Of a stretch of 64,000 nt of DNA, positions 26,546 through 35,537 are shown in pieces. Under the pieces are notes generated by a model that saw only the letters and a program-made list of their open reading frames with translations, searched no databases and was not told the DNA's origin. Numbering within the stretch: position 1 is the stretch's first letter; every line of letters begins with the position of its first letter. Source of the DNA: Pedobacter frigiditerrae (lineage in GTDB: Bacteria; Bacteroidota; Bacteroidia; Sphingobacteriales; Sphingobacteriaceae). Position numbers and translations under genes: made by a program. The stretch covers positions 1,488,001 through 1,552,000 of the forward strand of contig NZ_JAVTSS010000002.1 of NCBI RefSeq assembly GCF_032678705.1, in the 5' to 3' direction.

Positions 26546-27508
26546 ATGAATTATAAAGTGAGCATTTTATTCTGCTTGATGTTGATTACATTTCAATCTC
26601 AAGCACAAGAACAAGCAGCTTATCAGCAAAAAATTGATGGAACAAAGCTTTCTTTTGACATGCAAGCCATCCCAGCAGGTAGTTTTTTAATGGGAAGCAA
26701 AAAGGGAAATGCAGATGAACTTCCAATTCACAAAGTAAAATTAGATGCTTTTTGGATGAGTAAATTTGAAGTAATTTGGGATGTTTACGAGCCGTTTCTT
26801 TATAGAGATTACGAAAAATCTAACAGCTTAACGCCTGTTCCTCCTCAAGTTGATGCGGTAACTAGGCCAACAAAACCTTATCTAGATATGACTTTTGGAA
26901 TGGGTAAACAAGGTCAGCCTGCCATTGGTATGACTCAGTATAATGCCATTCAATTTTGTAAATGGATTTACATGCGTACGGGCGTTTTTTACCGTTTACC
27001 AACAGAGGCAGAATGGGAATATGCAAGCAGGGCGGGAAGTGCTGATGAATACCATTTTGGAAACGATGCTTCAAAACTAAATGAATATGCTTGGTTTGTG
27101 AGCAATAGTGAAAAGAAAACTCATCCGGTAGGTTTGAAAAAACCAAATGCTTGGGGATTGTATGACATGCTGGGCAATGTTGCAGAATGGACTTACGACG
27201 AGTATAAGCCAGATTTTTATGCAAGTTTAGGTAAAGCGGAAGTGAAGAACCCAATTGCGGTTCCTGATAAATTATATCCTTTAGTTGTTCGCGGTGGTGC
27301 TTATGATGATGATGCAAAATTACTTCGCTCCGCTGCCAGAAAAGCATCAGACCCCTCTTGGAAACAAATAGATCCTCAGATCCCGAAGAGTAACTGGTGG
27401 TTTCCTGAAGCGCCATTTGTAGGTATAAGATTAGTTAGGCCATTGATAACACCAACTAAAGCAGAAATTGAAGCTTATTACAACAAAGCTCCTATAGCAG
27501 ATTATTAA
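26546..27508 (+). CDS. Formylglycine-generating-enzyme (SUMF1) domain protein, exported
   Basis: A 320-residue protein with a signal peptide ending FQSQAQ. The SUMF1/FGE fold is evident: MQAIPAGSFLMGSKKGNADE, DAFWMSKFEVIWDVY, RLPTEAEWEYASRAG, WGLYDMLGNVAEWTYDEY and RGGAYDDDAKLLRSAAR. True formylglycine-generating enzymes use Cys in the last block (RGGSxxC...CR). Here that block has no Cys, so copper-dependent oxidation of sulfatase Cys is unlikely and a binding or structural role is more probable. It starts an operon-like run with a Gfo/Idh/MocA oxidoreductase (31 bp gap) and ApbE. Confidence 0.85.
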   Translation: MNYKVSILFCLMLITFQSQAQEQAAYQQKIDGTKLSFDMQAIPAGSFLMGSKKGNADELPIHKVKLDAFWMSKFEVIWDVYEPFLYRDYEKSNSLTPVPPQVDAVTRPTKPYLDMTFGMGKQGQPAIGMTQYNAIQFCKWIYMRTGVFYRLPTEAEWEYASRAGSADEYHFGNDASKLNEYAWFVSNSEKKTHPVGLKKPNAWGLYDMLGNVAEWTYDEYKPDFYASLGKAEVKNPIAVPDKLYPLVVRGGAYDDDAKLLRSAARKASDPSWKQIDPQIPKSNWWFPEAPFVGIRLVRPLITPTKAEIEAYYNKAPIADY

Positions 27509-27539
27509 CCAAAAATACCAAATATTAAACTGAGAACTA

Positions 27540-28862
27540 ATGACAAACAACAAAACACTAAATGAACGAAGAGAGTTTCTAAAAGCCTCAGCATTAGTAG
27601 CTGGTGGTGTATTAATGAGCGGCTATTCATGGGCAGGCGTTAACTCGTCTGTAGATGATACCATCAAAATTGCACTAATCGGTTGTGGAGATAGAGGAAC
27701 TGGTGCTGCTTTTCAGGCACTGAACACTAAATTTAATTTGAAGTTAGTGGCAATGGCCGATGCATTTCAAGACCGTTTAGATAATAGCTATAAAGCACTT
27801 TCTACTAAGTTTGGTGCAAAGGTTGATGTTCCAAAAGAACGTCAGTTTGTAGGTTTTGATGCCTATCAAAAAGCAATTGCATTGGCAGATGTTGTATTAT
27901 TGGTAACGCCGCCAGGATTTAGGCCAATGCACTTTGAAGAAGCTGTAAAACAAGGTAAACATGTGTTCATGGAAAAACCTGTTGCTGTTGATGCACCTGG
28001 AATAAGAAAGGTTTTGGCAGCTGCTGAATTAGCGAAACAGAAAAAATTAAATGTGGTTGTTGGTTTACAGCGTAGATACCAAACTAATTATAGAGAAACC
28101 ATCAAAAGAATTCAAGACGGTGCTATTGGAGATATTTTCGGCGGACAGGTTTATTGGAATAGTGGTGGCGTTTGGGTAAAACCTCGCACTGCTGGTCAAA
28201 CAGAAATGAACTACCAAATGAGAAATTGGTATTATTTCAACTGGCTATGTGGCGACCATATCGTAGAGCAACACGTTCATAATATCGATATCGCTAATTG
28301 GGTAAAAAATGCTACTCCAGTTTCTATTCAAGGCACAGGCAGCAGAGCTTGGAGAACAGGAAAAGATTACGGAGAAATATATGATAACCACGCTGTTGAA
28401 TTAACTTACGCAGATGGTTCTGTAATTCATAGCCAGTGTCGTCACTTTGAGGGAACAACCAATCGTGTTGATGAAAGTTTCCAAGGTACAAAAGGAAAAG
28501 TTTACCTTTCTGCAAATAACAGTGGGATTTTATGGGATCACAAAGGAAAGGAAATCTTCAGCCATAATACAAAAGGTAATGCCAATCCTTACCAAACAGA
28601 ACATGATGAATTATTTGCTGCCATTGCTGGGAACGAATATAAATTTTGGGATGCAGAAAGAGCAGCTAACAGTTGTTTTACAGCAATAGCTGGAAGATAC
28701 GCAACTTATTCTGGAGAAATAATTAAATGGGATGAGGCCTTAAAAGCAGAAAACAGTTTATTTCCAGATAAATTAGCCTGGGATGCAATGCCTAAAGTTC
28801 TCCCAGATGCAAATGGACTTTATCCTGTTGCAATGCCAGGGAAAACAAAGGTGCTTTCTTAG
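27540..28862 (+). CDS. Gfo/Idh/MocA family oxidoreductase, Tat-exported
   Basis: A 440-residue protein. The N-terminus has a twin-arginine-type signal (ERREFLKASALVAGGVLMSG). The Rossmann domain shows IALIGCGDRGTGAAF (GxGxxG variant) and the family's EKP motif in VFMEKPVAVDAPG (about residue 145). The C-terminal domain includes the GLQRRYQTNYRE and DHIVEQHVHNIDIANWV segments usual for this family in Bacteroidota. It uses a bound NAD(P) to oxidise or epimerise a sugar or cyclitol. Export through Tat would allow folding with cofactor in the cytoplasm. Its stop codon overlaps the ApbE start by one base. Substrate unknown. Confidence 0.88.
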   Translation: MTNNKTLNERREFLKASALVAGGVLMSGYSWAGVNSSVDDTIKIALIGCGDRGTGAAFQALNTKFNLKLVAMADAFQDRLDNSYKALSTKFGAKVDVPKERQFVGFDAYQKAIALADVVLLVTPPGFRPMHFEEAVKQGKHVFMEKPVAVDAPGIRKVLAAAELAKQKKLNVVVGLQRRYQTNYRETIKRIQDGAIGDIFGGQVYWNSGGVWVKPRTAGQTEMNYQMRNWYYFNWLCGDHIVEQHVHNIDIANWVKNATPVSIQGTGSRAWRTGKDYGEIYDNHAVELTYADGSVIHSQCRHFEGTTNRVDESFQGTKGKVYLSANNSGILWDHKGKEIFSHNTKGNANPYQTEHDELFAAIAGNEYKFWDAERAANSCFTAIAGRYATYSGEIIKWDEALKAENSLFPDKLAWDAMPKVLPDANGLYPVAMPGKTKVLS

Positions 28863-29884
28863 TGCTTAATCGTTTAAAATACCTTATTTTAATATTACCT
28901 GTTGCCTTCCTATCGGCAACAAAAAGTTCTTCCTTGCGTGAATTCAAAATATCTGGATTTGCGCAAGGCACAACTTATTCTGTCAATTATTACGCAGCAG
29001 ATAGTCTTGTTACCAAAAACCAAATTGATAGCATCTTAAACGTGATCGACTTATCAATGTCTTTGTATAAGCCAAACTCTACCATCAGTAAGTTTAATAA
29101 AATGCCAATGGGGAAGATTAAAGTTGATTCGCACATGAAAAGCGTATTGGTCAAATCTTTTCAGATCAATAGAGAAACGGATGGTTTATTTGATATTACA
29201 CTTCAGCCTTTAATGAGGTTATGGGGCTTTTATAAAGATGGAACTAATCAAACTCCCGATACCTCAAGAATAAAAGCCTTCCTTTTTGGGACTACTGGAA
29301 TGGATAAAATTAAATTGAAAAAAGACTTTTTAAGTAAGGCAAATAACCACATGGAAATCGACTTAAATGGAATTGCACAAGGTTACAGCGTAGATGTAAT
29401 TGCAGATTTCTTTGAAACGAAAGGCGTTAACATTTATGTGGTGGAGGTTGGTGGAGAGGTAAGAGCTAAAGGACCAAAACCAGATGGGAAAACGATTAAA
29501 ATCGGAATAGAAGGACCATCAGAAAATGCATTTGCGGATGCGAATATCAAACACATTATTTCTTTTAAGGAAGGCGCAATTACAACATCTGGTAATTACC
29601 GAAAATTTATCACTTATAACGGTAAAAATTATGGTCATATCATCAGTCCTAAAACTGGTTACCCCATAAATAATGAAGTGATCAGCGTTACTGTTTTTGC
29701 TAAAAAAGCAATAGATGCAGATGGTTACGATAATGCTCTGATGTTAATGGGAGTAGAAAAGGCTTTAAAATTTGTAGAACAGAAAAAAGATATTGAAGCC
29801 TATTTTATATACAAAAAACCAGATGGAAAGGTTGTTGATACCTTAACATCTGGCTTTAAAAAAATGATTGAGGATAATTTATAA
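28862..29884 (+). CDS. apbE: FAD:protein FMN transferase (ApbE family)
   Basis: A 340-residue protein starting with GTG at 28862, which overlaps the last base of the preceding TAG stop. It has a signal peptide (LILILPVAFLSATKSS). ApbE motifs are complete: EIDLNGIAQGYSVDVIADF, YVVEVGGEVRAKG, SGNYRKF and YGHIISPKTGYPINNEVISVTVFAKKAIDADG. The enzyme hydrolyses FAD and attaches FMN to a Thr of target flavoproteins on the periplasmic side. Translational coupling to the Gfo/Idh/MocA gene suggests joint expression; whether that enzyme is a substrate is unknown. The end overlaps the convergent M16-like gene by 6 bp. Confidence 0.9.
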   Translation: MLNRLKYLILILPVAFLSATKSSSLREFKISGFAQGTTYSVNYYAADSLVTKNQIDSILNVIDLSMSLYKPNSTISKFNKMPMGKIKVDSHMKSVLVKSFQINRETDGLFDITLQPLMRLWGFYKDGTNQTPDTSRIKAFLFGTTGMDKIKLKKDFLSKANNHMEIDLNGIAQGYSVDVIADFFETKGVNIYVVEVGGEVRAKGPKPDGKTIKIGIEGPSENAFADANIKHIISFKEGAITTSGNYRKFITYNGKNYGHIISPKTGYPINNEVISVTVFAKKAIDADGYDNALMLMGVEKALKFVEQKKDIEAYFIYKKPDGKVVDTLTSGFKKMIEDNL

Positions 29885-30475
29885 GGTTGCTACAACGTTC
29901 CAGTTTCCAAATGCTTTTGAAGCAATTTCTTTAGCATCAGAAGGAGTGATATCGCCAGCAATGGTGATGAAAGTATCACTTGCTTTAAAGTTTTTGTTAT
30001 AGTAATTCTGAACTTCTTCTAGCGTGATTGAATCTAAATCAGCTTTGTTCCCAGCATATAATGATTTCATTTCATCAAATGCCTGTTTAGCAGTTGTTGG
30101 ATTTAGAAAAAGGGTTGAAACATAATTTAAGGCAGGCTCAAAATTGGCAATATTAGTTGCGGTATTAGCTTCATTGTATGCGATTGTTACTTTTGATGAT
30201 GTTGCGCCTGTTGCAGCCATCGAATCGTTAAATTTAGTCGCTTTGTTATTTAAATAGTTCTCAAATACTTGTGCAATTACTTTATTCCCACAAGTCTGGT
30301 TTTCAATGGTTAATCTCGAGTATATTTTGCCTAAACCATTATTCTGTGCTACAATTAGGGTGATACCGTTTTTAAGTTTATAACGAACCGGTGCTTTCAT
30401 AGAGTTTTGCGCAGAAGCAGCATTAAAAGATAATAGGGCAATAAAAAGAATTGCGATTTTTGTTATTGATTTCAT
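29879..30475 (-). CDS. Miniature M16-like protein lacking the zinc motif, exported
   Basis: A 198-residue protein with a signal peptide (LLSFNAASAQ, residue 22). The start of the mature part, PVRYKLKNGITLIVAQNNGLGKIYSRLTIEN, resembles the first strand of M16 peptidases, and the end, VQNYYNKNFKASDTFITIAGDITPSDAKEIASKAFGNW, matches the last part of an M16 domain. The HxxEH zinc motif and the following helices are missing, so it cannot be a protease of the usual type. Normal M16 domains are about 200-230 residues, and proteins 400-950. It may be a chaperone-like or binding remnant that is kept. Function unknown; it is convergent with apbE. Confidence 0.72.
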   Translation of the reverse strand: MKSITKIAILFIALLSFNAASAQNSMKAPVRYKLKNGITLIVAQNNGLGKIYSRLTIENQTCGNKVIAQVFENYLNNKATKFNDSMAATGATSSKVTIAYNEANTATNIANFEPALNYVSTLFLNPTTAKQAFDEMKSLYAGNKADLDSITLEEVQNYYNKNFKASDTFITIAGDITPSDAKEIASKAFGNWNVVATL

Positions 30476-30634
30476 GAATAAGGATTTACTAATTTTTTAA
30501 ATAATTAATTTGTTGAAGCAAAATTACTTCAGGTTTTTAAACGTATATAGATACAGTAGGTACAAAGGCAATTACGCACGATGAACGATAATTTTTAGTC
30601 GTTAAAAATTCTTTGTTCATTTTGGGGATGTAAA

Positions 30635-30852
30635 ATGAACAGAATGAACAAAAGTAAATTTTATTTCTTAATAATTAAAATTTATATGCCAAATCGCTAG
30701 TATAAAACGTTTTATGAGTGTTTAATTCTAAACCAACTTGTTATTAAAACACTCTTTAAACTGGTATTTTCTAAAGACTATCCTACTTACGTAAAAAATA
30801 AATGAACAGATTGAACAAAACTCAAATATTTTCTTAAAAATTAAAATATTAC
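30635..30852. promoter_or_regulatory. Direct repeats upstream of the LytTR gene
   Basis: Two similar 50-bp segments, 167 bp apart, begin ATGAACAGAATGAACAAAAG (30635) and ATGAACAGATTGAACAAAAC (30802), and end in AATTAAAAT-type tracts. Each contains two TGAACA words 8 bp apart, the spacing of direct repeats bound by LytTR-type regulators. A reverse-strand ATGAACAAAG lies at 30610. The 395-bp gap otherwise shows nothing. Autoregulation is a guess. Confidence 0.45.
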
Positions 30853-30870
30853 ATTGTATTAGGCTAAATA

Positions 30871-31572
30871 ATGCAAATGGATTGCTTGATAATTGATGAT
30901 AACCAAATTTCTAGGCTTACACTTATTCAGTTAATTGCCTTAGATCCCTCTTTAAATTTAATCGCCGAATGTGCCAGCGCAAAGGAAGGCTTAAATAAAA
31001 TTTTATCTAACCCTATTGATTTATTACTGCTTGATATAGAAATGCCAGGGATGGATGGTATTGAGCTAGCGAAAAGCTTAGGTCAAAAACAACCGATGAT
31101 TATTTTTACAACTGCTAAAAGAGATTACGCTGTAGATGCTTTTGACTTAAAAGTTGTGGATTTTATTACCAAACCCATCTCACCTTCTAGGTTTTTGCAG
31201 TCCATAGAAAAAGCAAAAGAAGTTTTTCAGCAGAAAAATGAAAAACTCAACCAACAAGCTGATGACTTTTTATTTATAAGAGACTCAAATACCGTAAGGA
31301 GAATTAATGTTAACGATATCTTATTTTTAGAAGCCAAAGGTGACTATGTTAAAATTCAAGTAAAGGATAAGTTTTATCAGATTCATTCTTCATTAAGGTC
31401 TGTGGAAGATAAATTGCCAAAACACATCTTTTTAAGGGTGCATCGATCTTTCATTGTTAACGTTAGCAAAATAGATACAATTGAAGGCGGTACGTTAATT
31501 ATCAATGGAAATTTTGTGCCTGTTTCTGATAGTTTTAGGGCGTCATTAAATAAAAGGATGCAAATACTTTAA
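30871..31572 (+). CDS. LytTR family response regulator transcription factor
   Basis: A 233-residue regulator. Residues 1-120 are a receiver domain: the acidic pair in LIIDDNQIS, phospho-acceptor Asp55 in LLLDIEMPGMDG, and Thr/Lys in FTTAKRDYAVDAFDLKVVDFITKP. Residues about 135-233 are a LytTR DNA-binding domain, with FLFIRDSNTVRRINVNDILFLEAKGDYVKIQ and FLRVHRSFIVNVSKID. Regulators of this type respond to a sensor kinase; none is in the window. An Hpt protein is encoded 2 bp later, so phosphate may reach or leave Asp55 through it. Putative target direct repeats lie upstream. Confidence 0.92.
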   Translation: MQMDCLIIDDNQISRLTLIQLIALDPSLNLIAECASAKEGLNKILSNPIDLLLLDIEMPGMDGIELAKSLGQKQPMIIFTTAKRDYAVDAFDLKVVDFITKPISPSRFLQSIEKAKEVFQQKNEKLNQQADDFLFIRDSNTVRRINVNDILFLEAKGDYVKIQVKDKFYQIHSSLRSVEDKLPKHIFLRVHRSFIVNVSKIDTIEGGTLIINGNFVPVSDSFRASLNKRMQIL

Positions 31573-31574
31573 AT

Positions 31575-31934
31575 ATGAGAACGCAACCCAAATTTGAGCT
31601 TATTGATTTATCCTATATGCAAGAAATAAGTTTGGGAGATCTCGAATATGAAAAGAAAGTAACAACACTATTTATAGAAATCATTCCTGAGAATTTAGTT
31701 AACCTAGAAACTTATCTAGAATTAAAATCGCATCAAAACCTTAAAAAAACATTGCATCACATGCAATCGAGTATATCTATTATGGGTTTAGATGAAAAGT
31801 TGTCAAAATATATGGATTTTGAATCTTACGAAAATGCAGATGAAATGGAAATAAAAGAAAAAATTGATTTCATAACCACAATTTGTAGTCAAGCTATTGA
31901 AGAAGCTAAAGTTTATTTAAAAAATTTAGGATAG
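31575..31934 (+). CDS. Hpt (histidine phosphotransfer) domain protein
   Basis: A 119-residue all-helical protein. The segment LHHMQSSISIMGLDEKL aligns with the Hpt signature HxLKGSxxxLG: His61 takes the phospho-acceptor place, Ser65-Ser66 the GS place and Gly71 the final Gly. The usual Lys at +3 is Gln64. It is small, lacks any kinase or receiver part, and begins 2 bp after the LytTR regulator stop codon. It likely shuttles phosphoryl groups to that regulator in the cytoplasm. Hpt assignment rests on helix pattern and this one motif. Confidence 0.7.
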   Translation: MRTQPKFELIDLSYMQEISLGDLEYEKKVTTLFIEIIPENLVNLETYLELKSHQNLKKTLHHMQSSISIMGLDEKLSKYMDFESYENADEMEIKEKIDFITTICSQAIEEAKVYLKNLG

Positions 31935-31995
31935 ATTGTTATTTATTGTTAATTTTTTAGGTGAACGAGTTTCTATTCTCTATTTTTAACACATC

Positions 31996-32862
31996 ATGAT
32001 TTTTATTGAGAATGAACATATCATAGCTTCTTTTTCTGCAAAAGGGGCAGAGCTGCAAAGCATTAAAGGAACTGACAGCGAAACAGAATACATGTGGAGT
32101 GGTGATGCGAATTATTGGGCTAAGTTTAGTCCAATCCTTTTCCCCATAGTTGGTGCAATTAAAGATGAATCTTATCTGTTTGAAGGTAAAGAATATCATC
32201 TGCCTAGACATGGTTTTGCTCGAGACATGGAGTTCGAATATCACCATGTTAATGAACAAGAAATTGTTTTTACATTAAAAAATAGTGAAGCTACCCTCAA
32301 AGTTTATCCTTTTGAGTTTATGTTAAGTGTGCGATATAGAATTCATGGTGCAAGTTTATGTTGTATTTATGAAGTCTCCAATCCATCAGCAAACGAACTT
32401 TTATTTTCAATCGGAGCTCATCCAGCATTTGCTGCTCCTTTAAATAAACAAGGCATTTACACAGATTATTATTTGCAGTTTAATAAGGATGAGGCAATCA
32501 CTTTTCATCACATAGTTGATAACCTGATTTCTGATAAAACAACAACCATAAAACTACAAGATGGGAAATTGCCTTTAATACATGAGTTGTTTTATGATGA
32601 TGCTTTGGTCATAAAAAACCTCAAGAGCGATAGTATATCCTTACTCAACACGAAAAATTATAACGGACTAGATTTTCATTTCAAGGACTTCCCTTATTTC
32701 GGTATTTGGGCTGCAAAAGATGCCGATTTTGTTTGCCTAGAACCTTGGTGTGGCATCGCCGATGGCATAAATCATAACCAACAGTTGAGGGATAAAGAAG
32801 GCATAATTTCCCTTGAAGCAAAAGGCGAGTGGCAAAGAACTTGGCAGGTAACCTGTTTTTAA
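31996..32862 (+). CDS. Aldose 1-epimerase family protein (galactose mutarotase-like)
   Basis: A 288-residue cytoplasmic protein. The beginning IIASFSAKGAELQSIKG and GDANYWAKFSPILFPIVGAIKD are typical of the LacX/YeaD-like branch of aldose 1-epimerases. His residues in LPRHGFARDMEFEYHH and IGAHPAFAAP, and the late acidic residue in CLEPWCGIADG, correspond to the active-site His pair and Glu of mutarotases. The enzyme interconverts alpha and beta anomers of hexoses. It stands alone, 61 bp after the Hpt gene. Length fits the family. Confidence 0.87.
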   Translation: MIFIENEHIIASFSAKGAELQSIKGTDSETEYMWSGDANYWAKFSPILFPIVGAIKDESYLFEGKEYHLPRHGFARDMEFEYHHVNEQEIVFTLKNSEATLKVYPFEFMLSVRYRIHGASLCCIYEVSNPSANELLFSIGAHPAFAAPLNKQGIYTDYYLQFNKDEAITFHHIVDNLISDKTTTIKLQDGKLPLIHELFYDDALVIKNLKSDSISLLNTKNYNGLDFHFKDFPYFGIWAAKDADFVCLEPWCGIADGINHNQQLRDKEGIISLEAKGEWQRTWQVTCF

Positions 32863-32879
32863 AATCTTTAGGTTTTTAG

Positions 32880-33110
32880 AAAATGAGCGGTCTGTAGTTC
32901 TTCGCATTTGCAGTCCCGCTTTTGCCCATAGTCCTCGTTCGTTCCTCACTTTGGGCTATTTGGCGCAATCGGGTTTAGGAACAAAGCAAGTTCAAAAAAG
33001 GCAAACCGTTTTAAAGAATAGCCTCTCTGAATATCAGTCTGCCCACTCTAAAACTTTGCGCTCTTCCACTCTTTGCGGTTATAAATTTAACTCCCCATTA
33101 ATCCTAAAAC
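32880..33110. repeat. Degenerate family A repeat in the 294-bp gap before phospholipase C
   Basis: CAGTCCCGCTTTTGCCCATA, then GTCCTCG and a GGGCTA/GCAATCGGGTTTA section parallel TAGTCCTGCTTTTCG, GTCCTCG and TCAATCAGGTTTA near 40390-40452. No coding frame is evident between 32863 and 33156. Confidence 0.45.
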
Positions 33111-33156
33111 AAAAAACACTTTGTATTTTGAGGTTATCCTTATACATTTATACACA

Positions 33157-35529
33157 ATGGATTCAAGAAGAGATTTTCTAAAAAAAGCAGCATTATTATC
33201 TAGTGTTGGTGCAGCGAATGTTATTCCAATGTCTATACAAAAGGCAATGGCAATAAATGCAGAACCTGGCAGTACATTTTATGATGCCGAACATATTGTG
33301 TTTCTAATGCAGGAAAATCGTTCTTTCGACCACATGTTTGGTAAAATGAAAGGTGTTCGTGGTTTTAACGACCCAAGAGCCAAAACTTTACCAAACCAGA
33401 ACAAGGTTTGGTTACAGAATGATGAAAAGGGGAATACATTTGCACCATTTCACGTTGACATCAATAAAACAAAAATTACTTGGCAAGGTGGTTTGCCACA
33501 TTCATGGAGCGATCAAGTTGCGGCCAGAAATAAGGGTAAATATGATAAATGGGTGCCTGTTAAATCGCTAATGTCTTTGGCCTATTATCAGCGAGAAGAT
33601 ATCCCTTTTTATTACGCGATGGCGGATGCTTTTACCATTTGCGACCATCATTTTTGTTCCTCATTAACTGGTACCACACCAAATAGACTGTTCTTTTGGA
33701 CAGGAACAATTCGACCTGAGCAAAACGCAAATTCTATTGCGGCGGTAAATAATTCGCAAGCAGAGTCTCGTGACAATGCTTACGTAGACTGGCAAACCTT
33801 CCCCGAAATATTAGAAGACAATGGGGTTTCTTGGAAAGTTTACCAAAATGAAATATGGACAAGTAATTTACCAGAAGGGGAAATAGACGATTGGTTAGGG
33901 AATTATGGCGATAATCCTTTAGAATATGTAAAGCGACATCACGTTAAATTATCGGCCTATTTCCGTAAAAATGGGGATAAAACAAATCATCCAGCGTTAA
34001 CTGCAGAAGAAGTTTTAACCAAGTATAATCAACTGCCGCAAAGAGAAAAAAATTTAATTGATAAAGCGTTTGCGACCAATATTGATAACCCAGATTATTT
34101 AAAACTGCAACCATTTACGTTTACAAATGAAGCTGGTAAACAAGAAACATTAAACATCCCACAAGAAGATATTTTTGAGCAATTTAGAAAAGATGTAGAT
34201 TCTGGAAAATTGCCAACTGTTTCTTGGTTGGTAGCTCCACAACGTTTTTCAGACCATACAAGTTCACCTTTGTACGGAACTTGGTATGTTTCTGAAGCAA
34301 TAGATATTCTGACTAAAAATCCAGAGGTTTGGAAAAAGACCATATTTATTTTAACATACGATGAAAATGATGGCTATTTTGACCATTTAGCTCCTTTTGT
34401 TGCGCCAAAACCTGAAGATTCATCAACTGGAAAAACCAGTGAAGGTTTAACCGCTTGGGCAGACTATGAATATAAAAAGGATAGCCCAATTGGCTTGGGT
34501 TATCGTGTACCAATGCTAGTTGCATCTCCTTGGAGCAAGGGTGGGTATGTAAATTCTCAAGTCTTCGACCATACTTCATCTTTAATGTTTCTGGAGAAAT
34601 TCTTAAGTCATAAAACAGGCAAGCAAATTAAAAGCGAAACAATTAGTCCTTGGCGCAGAGCGATTTGTGGCGATTTAACTTCTCTTTTTAGACCTTACAA
34701 TGGAGAGAACTTAAATGTTCCAGCAAGGCTGAAAAAAGAAAAGGTTATAACTGAAATTCATAATGCAAGATTAAAGCCTGCACAAGTAACACCAACAGCG
34801 TTAAGCAAAGCCGATATTGATAAAATAAATACATCATTGCCTTTCCAAAAAGAGGCTTCTGAATTTGCGCCAACCCAAGAAAAGGGAACTCGTTTGGCTT
34901 GCGCCTTACCTTATCAATTATTTGTAGATGGGGGGGTAAATGCCGAAAAAACAGAAATAAAACTAAGTTTTAAAGCTGCAAAAACTGCATTCGGACAAAA
35001 GCTAGAATCAGCTGGAGCACCATTTAATGTGTACACTAAGGGAACCTATAAAAAAGATAAAGGCAGGACTTGGGCTTATGCAGTAAAAGCAGGTGACAAT
35101 TTAACCGATGCTTGGGAACTCAACAATTTTGAAAACGATACTTATAGCCTCATCGTAAACGGACCAAACGGTTTTTATAGAGAATTTAATGGCTCAAAAA
35201 CTGACCCTAATTTAAGTTTAGAATGCTTACACGAACTAAGTGGAATAATTAAAAAGCCAACTGGAAACGTTCAATTAATTTTTGAAAATAAAGAAACATC
35301 AGCTTTGCAAATTTTGATAACAGATGATGTTTACAAAGCCAATACTAAAACAATTACTATTCCCGCAAACAATCAAAAAACAGTTGCGCTCAATTTGCAA
35401 AAGAGCAAAGGTTGGTATGATTTCAAAATTTCAGTAGCTGGCAACAATGATTTTTTAAAACATTACGCTGGTCACGTAGAAACTGGAGAAGATTCAATTA
35501 CCGACCCGTTTATGGGTGGAGTTTTATAA
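33157..35529 (+). CDS. plcC: Phosphocholine-specific phospholipase C, Tat-exported
   Basis: The ATG at 33157 is chosen over TTG 33121, since the twin-arginine signal MDSRRDFLKKAALLSS begins there. The 790-residue product has the phosphoesterase domain (residues about 45-540): HIVFLMQENRSFDHMFG, DHHFCSSLTGTTPNR, ILTYDENDGYFDHLAPF and DHTSSLMFLEKFL carry the metal-ligand Glu, Asp and His residues of bacterial acid-phosphatase/PlcC-type enzymes. Two C-terminal DUF756 beta domains follow (LACALPYQLFVDGG, LIFENKETSALQILITDD), the standard PlcC layout. It hydrolyses phosphatidylcholine or sphingomyelin outside the cytoplasm. The gene symbol follows family naming. Confidence 0.9.
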   Translation: MDSRRDFLKKAALLSSVGAANVIPMSIQKAMAINAEPGSTFYDAEHIVFLMQENRSFDHMFGKMKGVRGFNDPRAKTLPNQNKVWLQNDEKGNTFAPFHVDINKTKITWQGGLPHSWSDQVAARNKGKYDKWVPVKSLMSLAYYQREDIPFYYAMADAFTICDHHFCSSLTGTTPNRLFFWTGTIRPEQNANSIAAVNNSQAESRDNAYVDWQTFPEILEDNGVSWKVYQNEIWTSNLPEGEIDDWLGNYGDNPLEYVKRHHVKLSAYFRKNGDKTNHPALTAEEVLTKYNQLPQREKNLIDKAFATNIDNPDYLKLQPFTFTNEAGKQETLNIPQEDIFEQFRKDVDSGKLPTVSWLVAPQRFSDHTSSPLYGTWYVSEAIDILTKNPEVWKKTIFILTYDENDGYFDHLAPFVAPKPEDSSTGKTSEGLTAWADYEYKKDSPIGLGYRVPMLVASPWSKGGYVNSQVFDHTSSLMFLEKFLSHKTGKQIKSETISPWRRAICGDLTSLFRPYNGENLNVPARLKKEKVITEIHNARLKPAQVTPTALSKADIDKINTSLPFQKEASEFAPTQEKGTRLACALPYQLFVDGGVNAEKTEIKLSFKAAKTAFGQKLESAGAPFNVYTKGTYKKDKGRTWAYAVKAGDNLTDAWELNNFENDTYSLIVNGPNGFYREFNGSKTDPNLSLECLHELSGIIKKPTGNVQLIFENKETSALQILITDDVYKANTKTITIPANNQKTVALNLQKSKGWYDFKISVAGNNDFLKHYAGHVETGEDSITDPFMGGVL

Positions 35530-35537
35530 ACCTTGCT

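Noticed and set aside
26862..27416. Long minus-strand open frame (184 codons) inside the SUMF1-like gene
   Set aside because: Fully antisense to a strong family match, no recognisable domain, codon use unlike neighbours; a shadow frame.
26546..27508. Sulfatase-activating formylglycine-generating enzyme
   Set aside because: The catalytic Cys pair is missing from the last conserved block and no sulfatase gene is in the window.
29879..30475. Active M16 zinc protease
   Set aside because: HxxEH and the second Glu ligand are absent; only the ends of the fold are recognisable.
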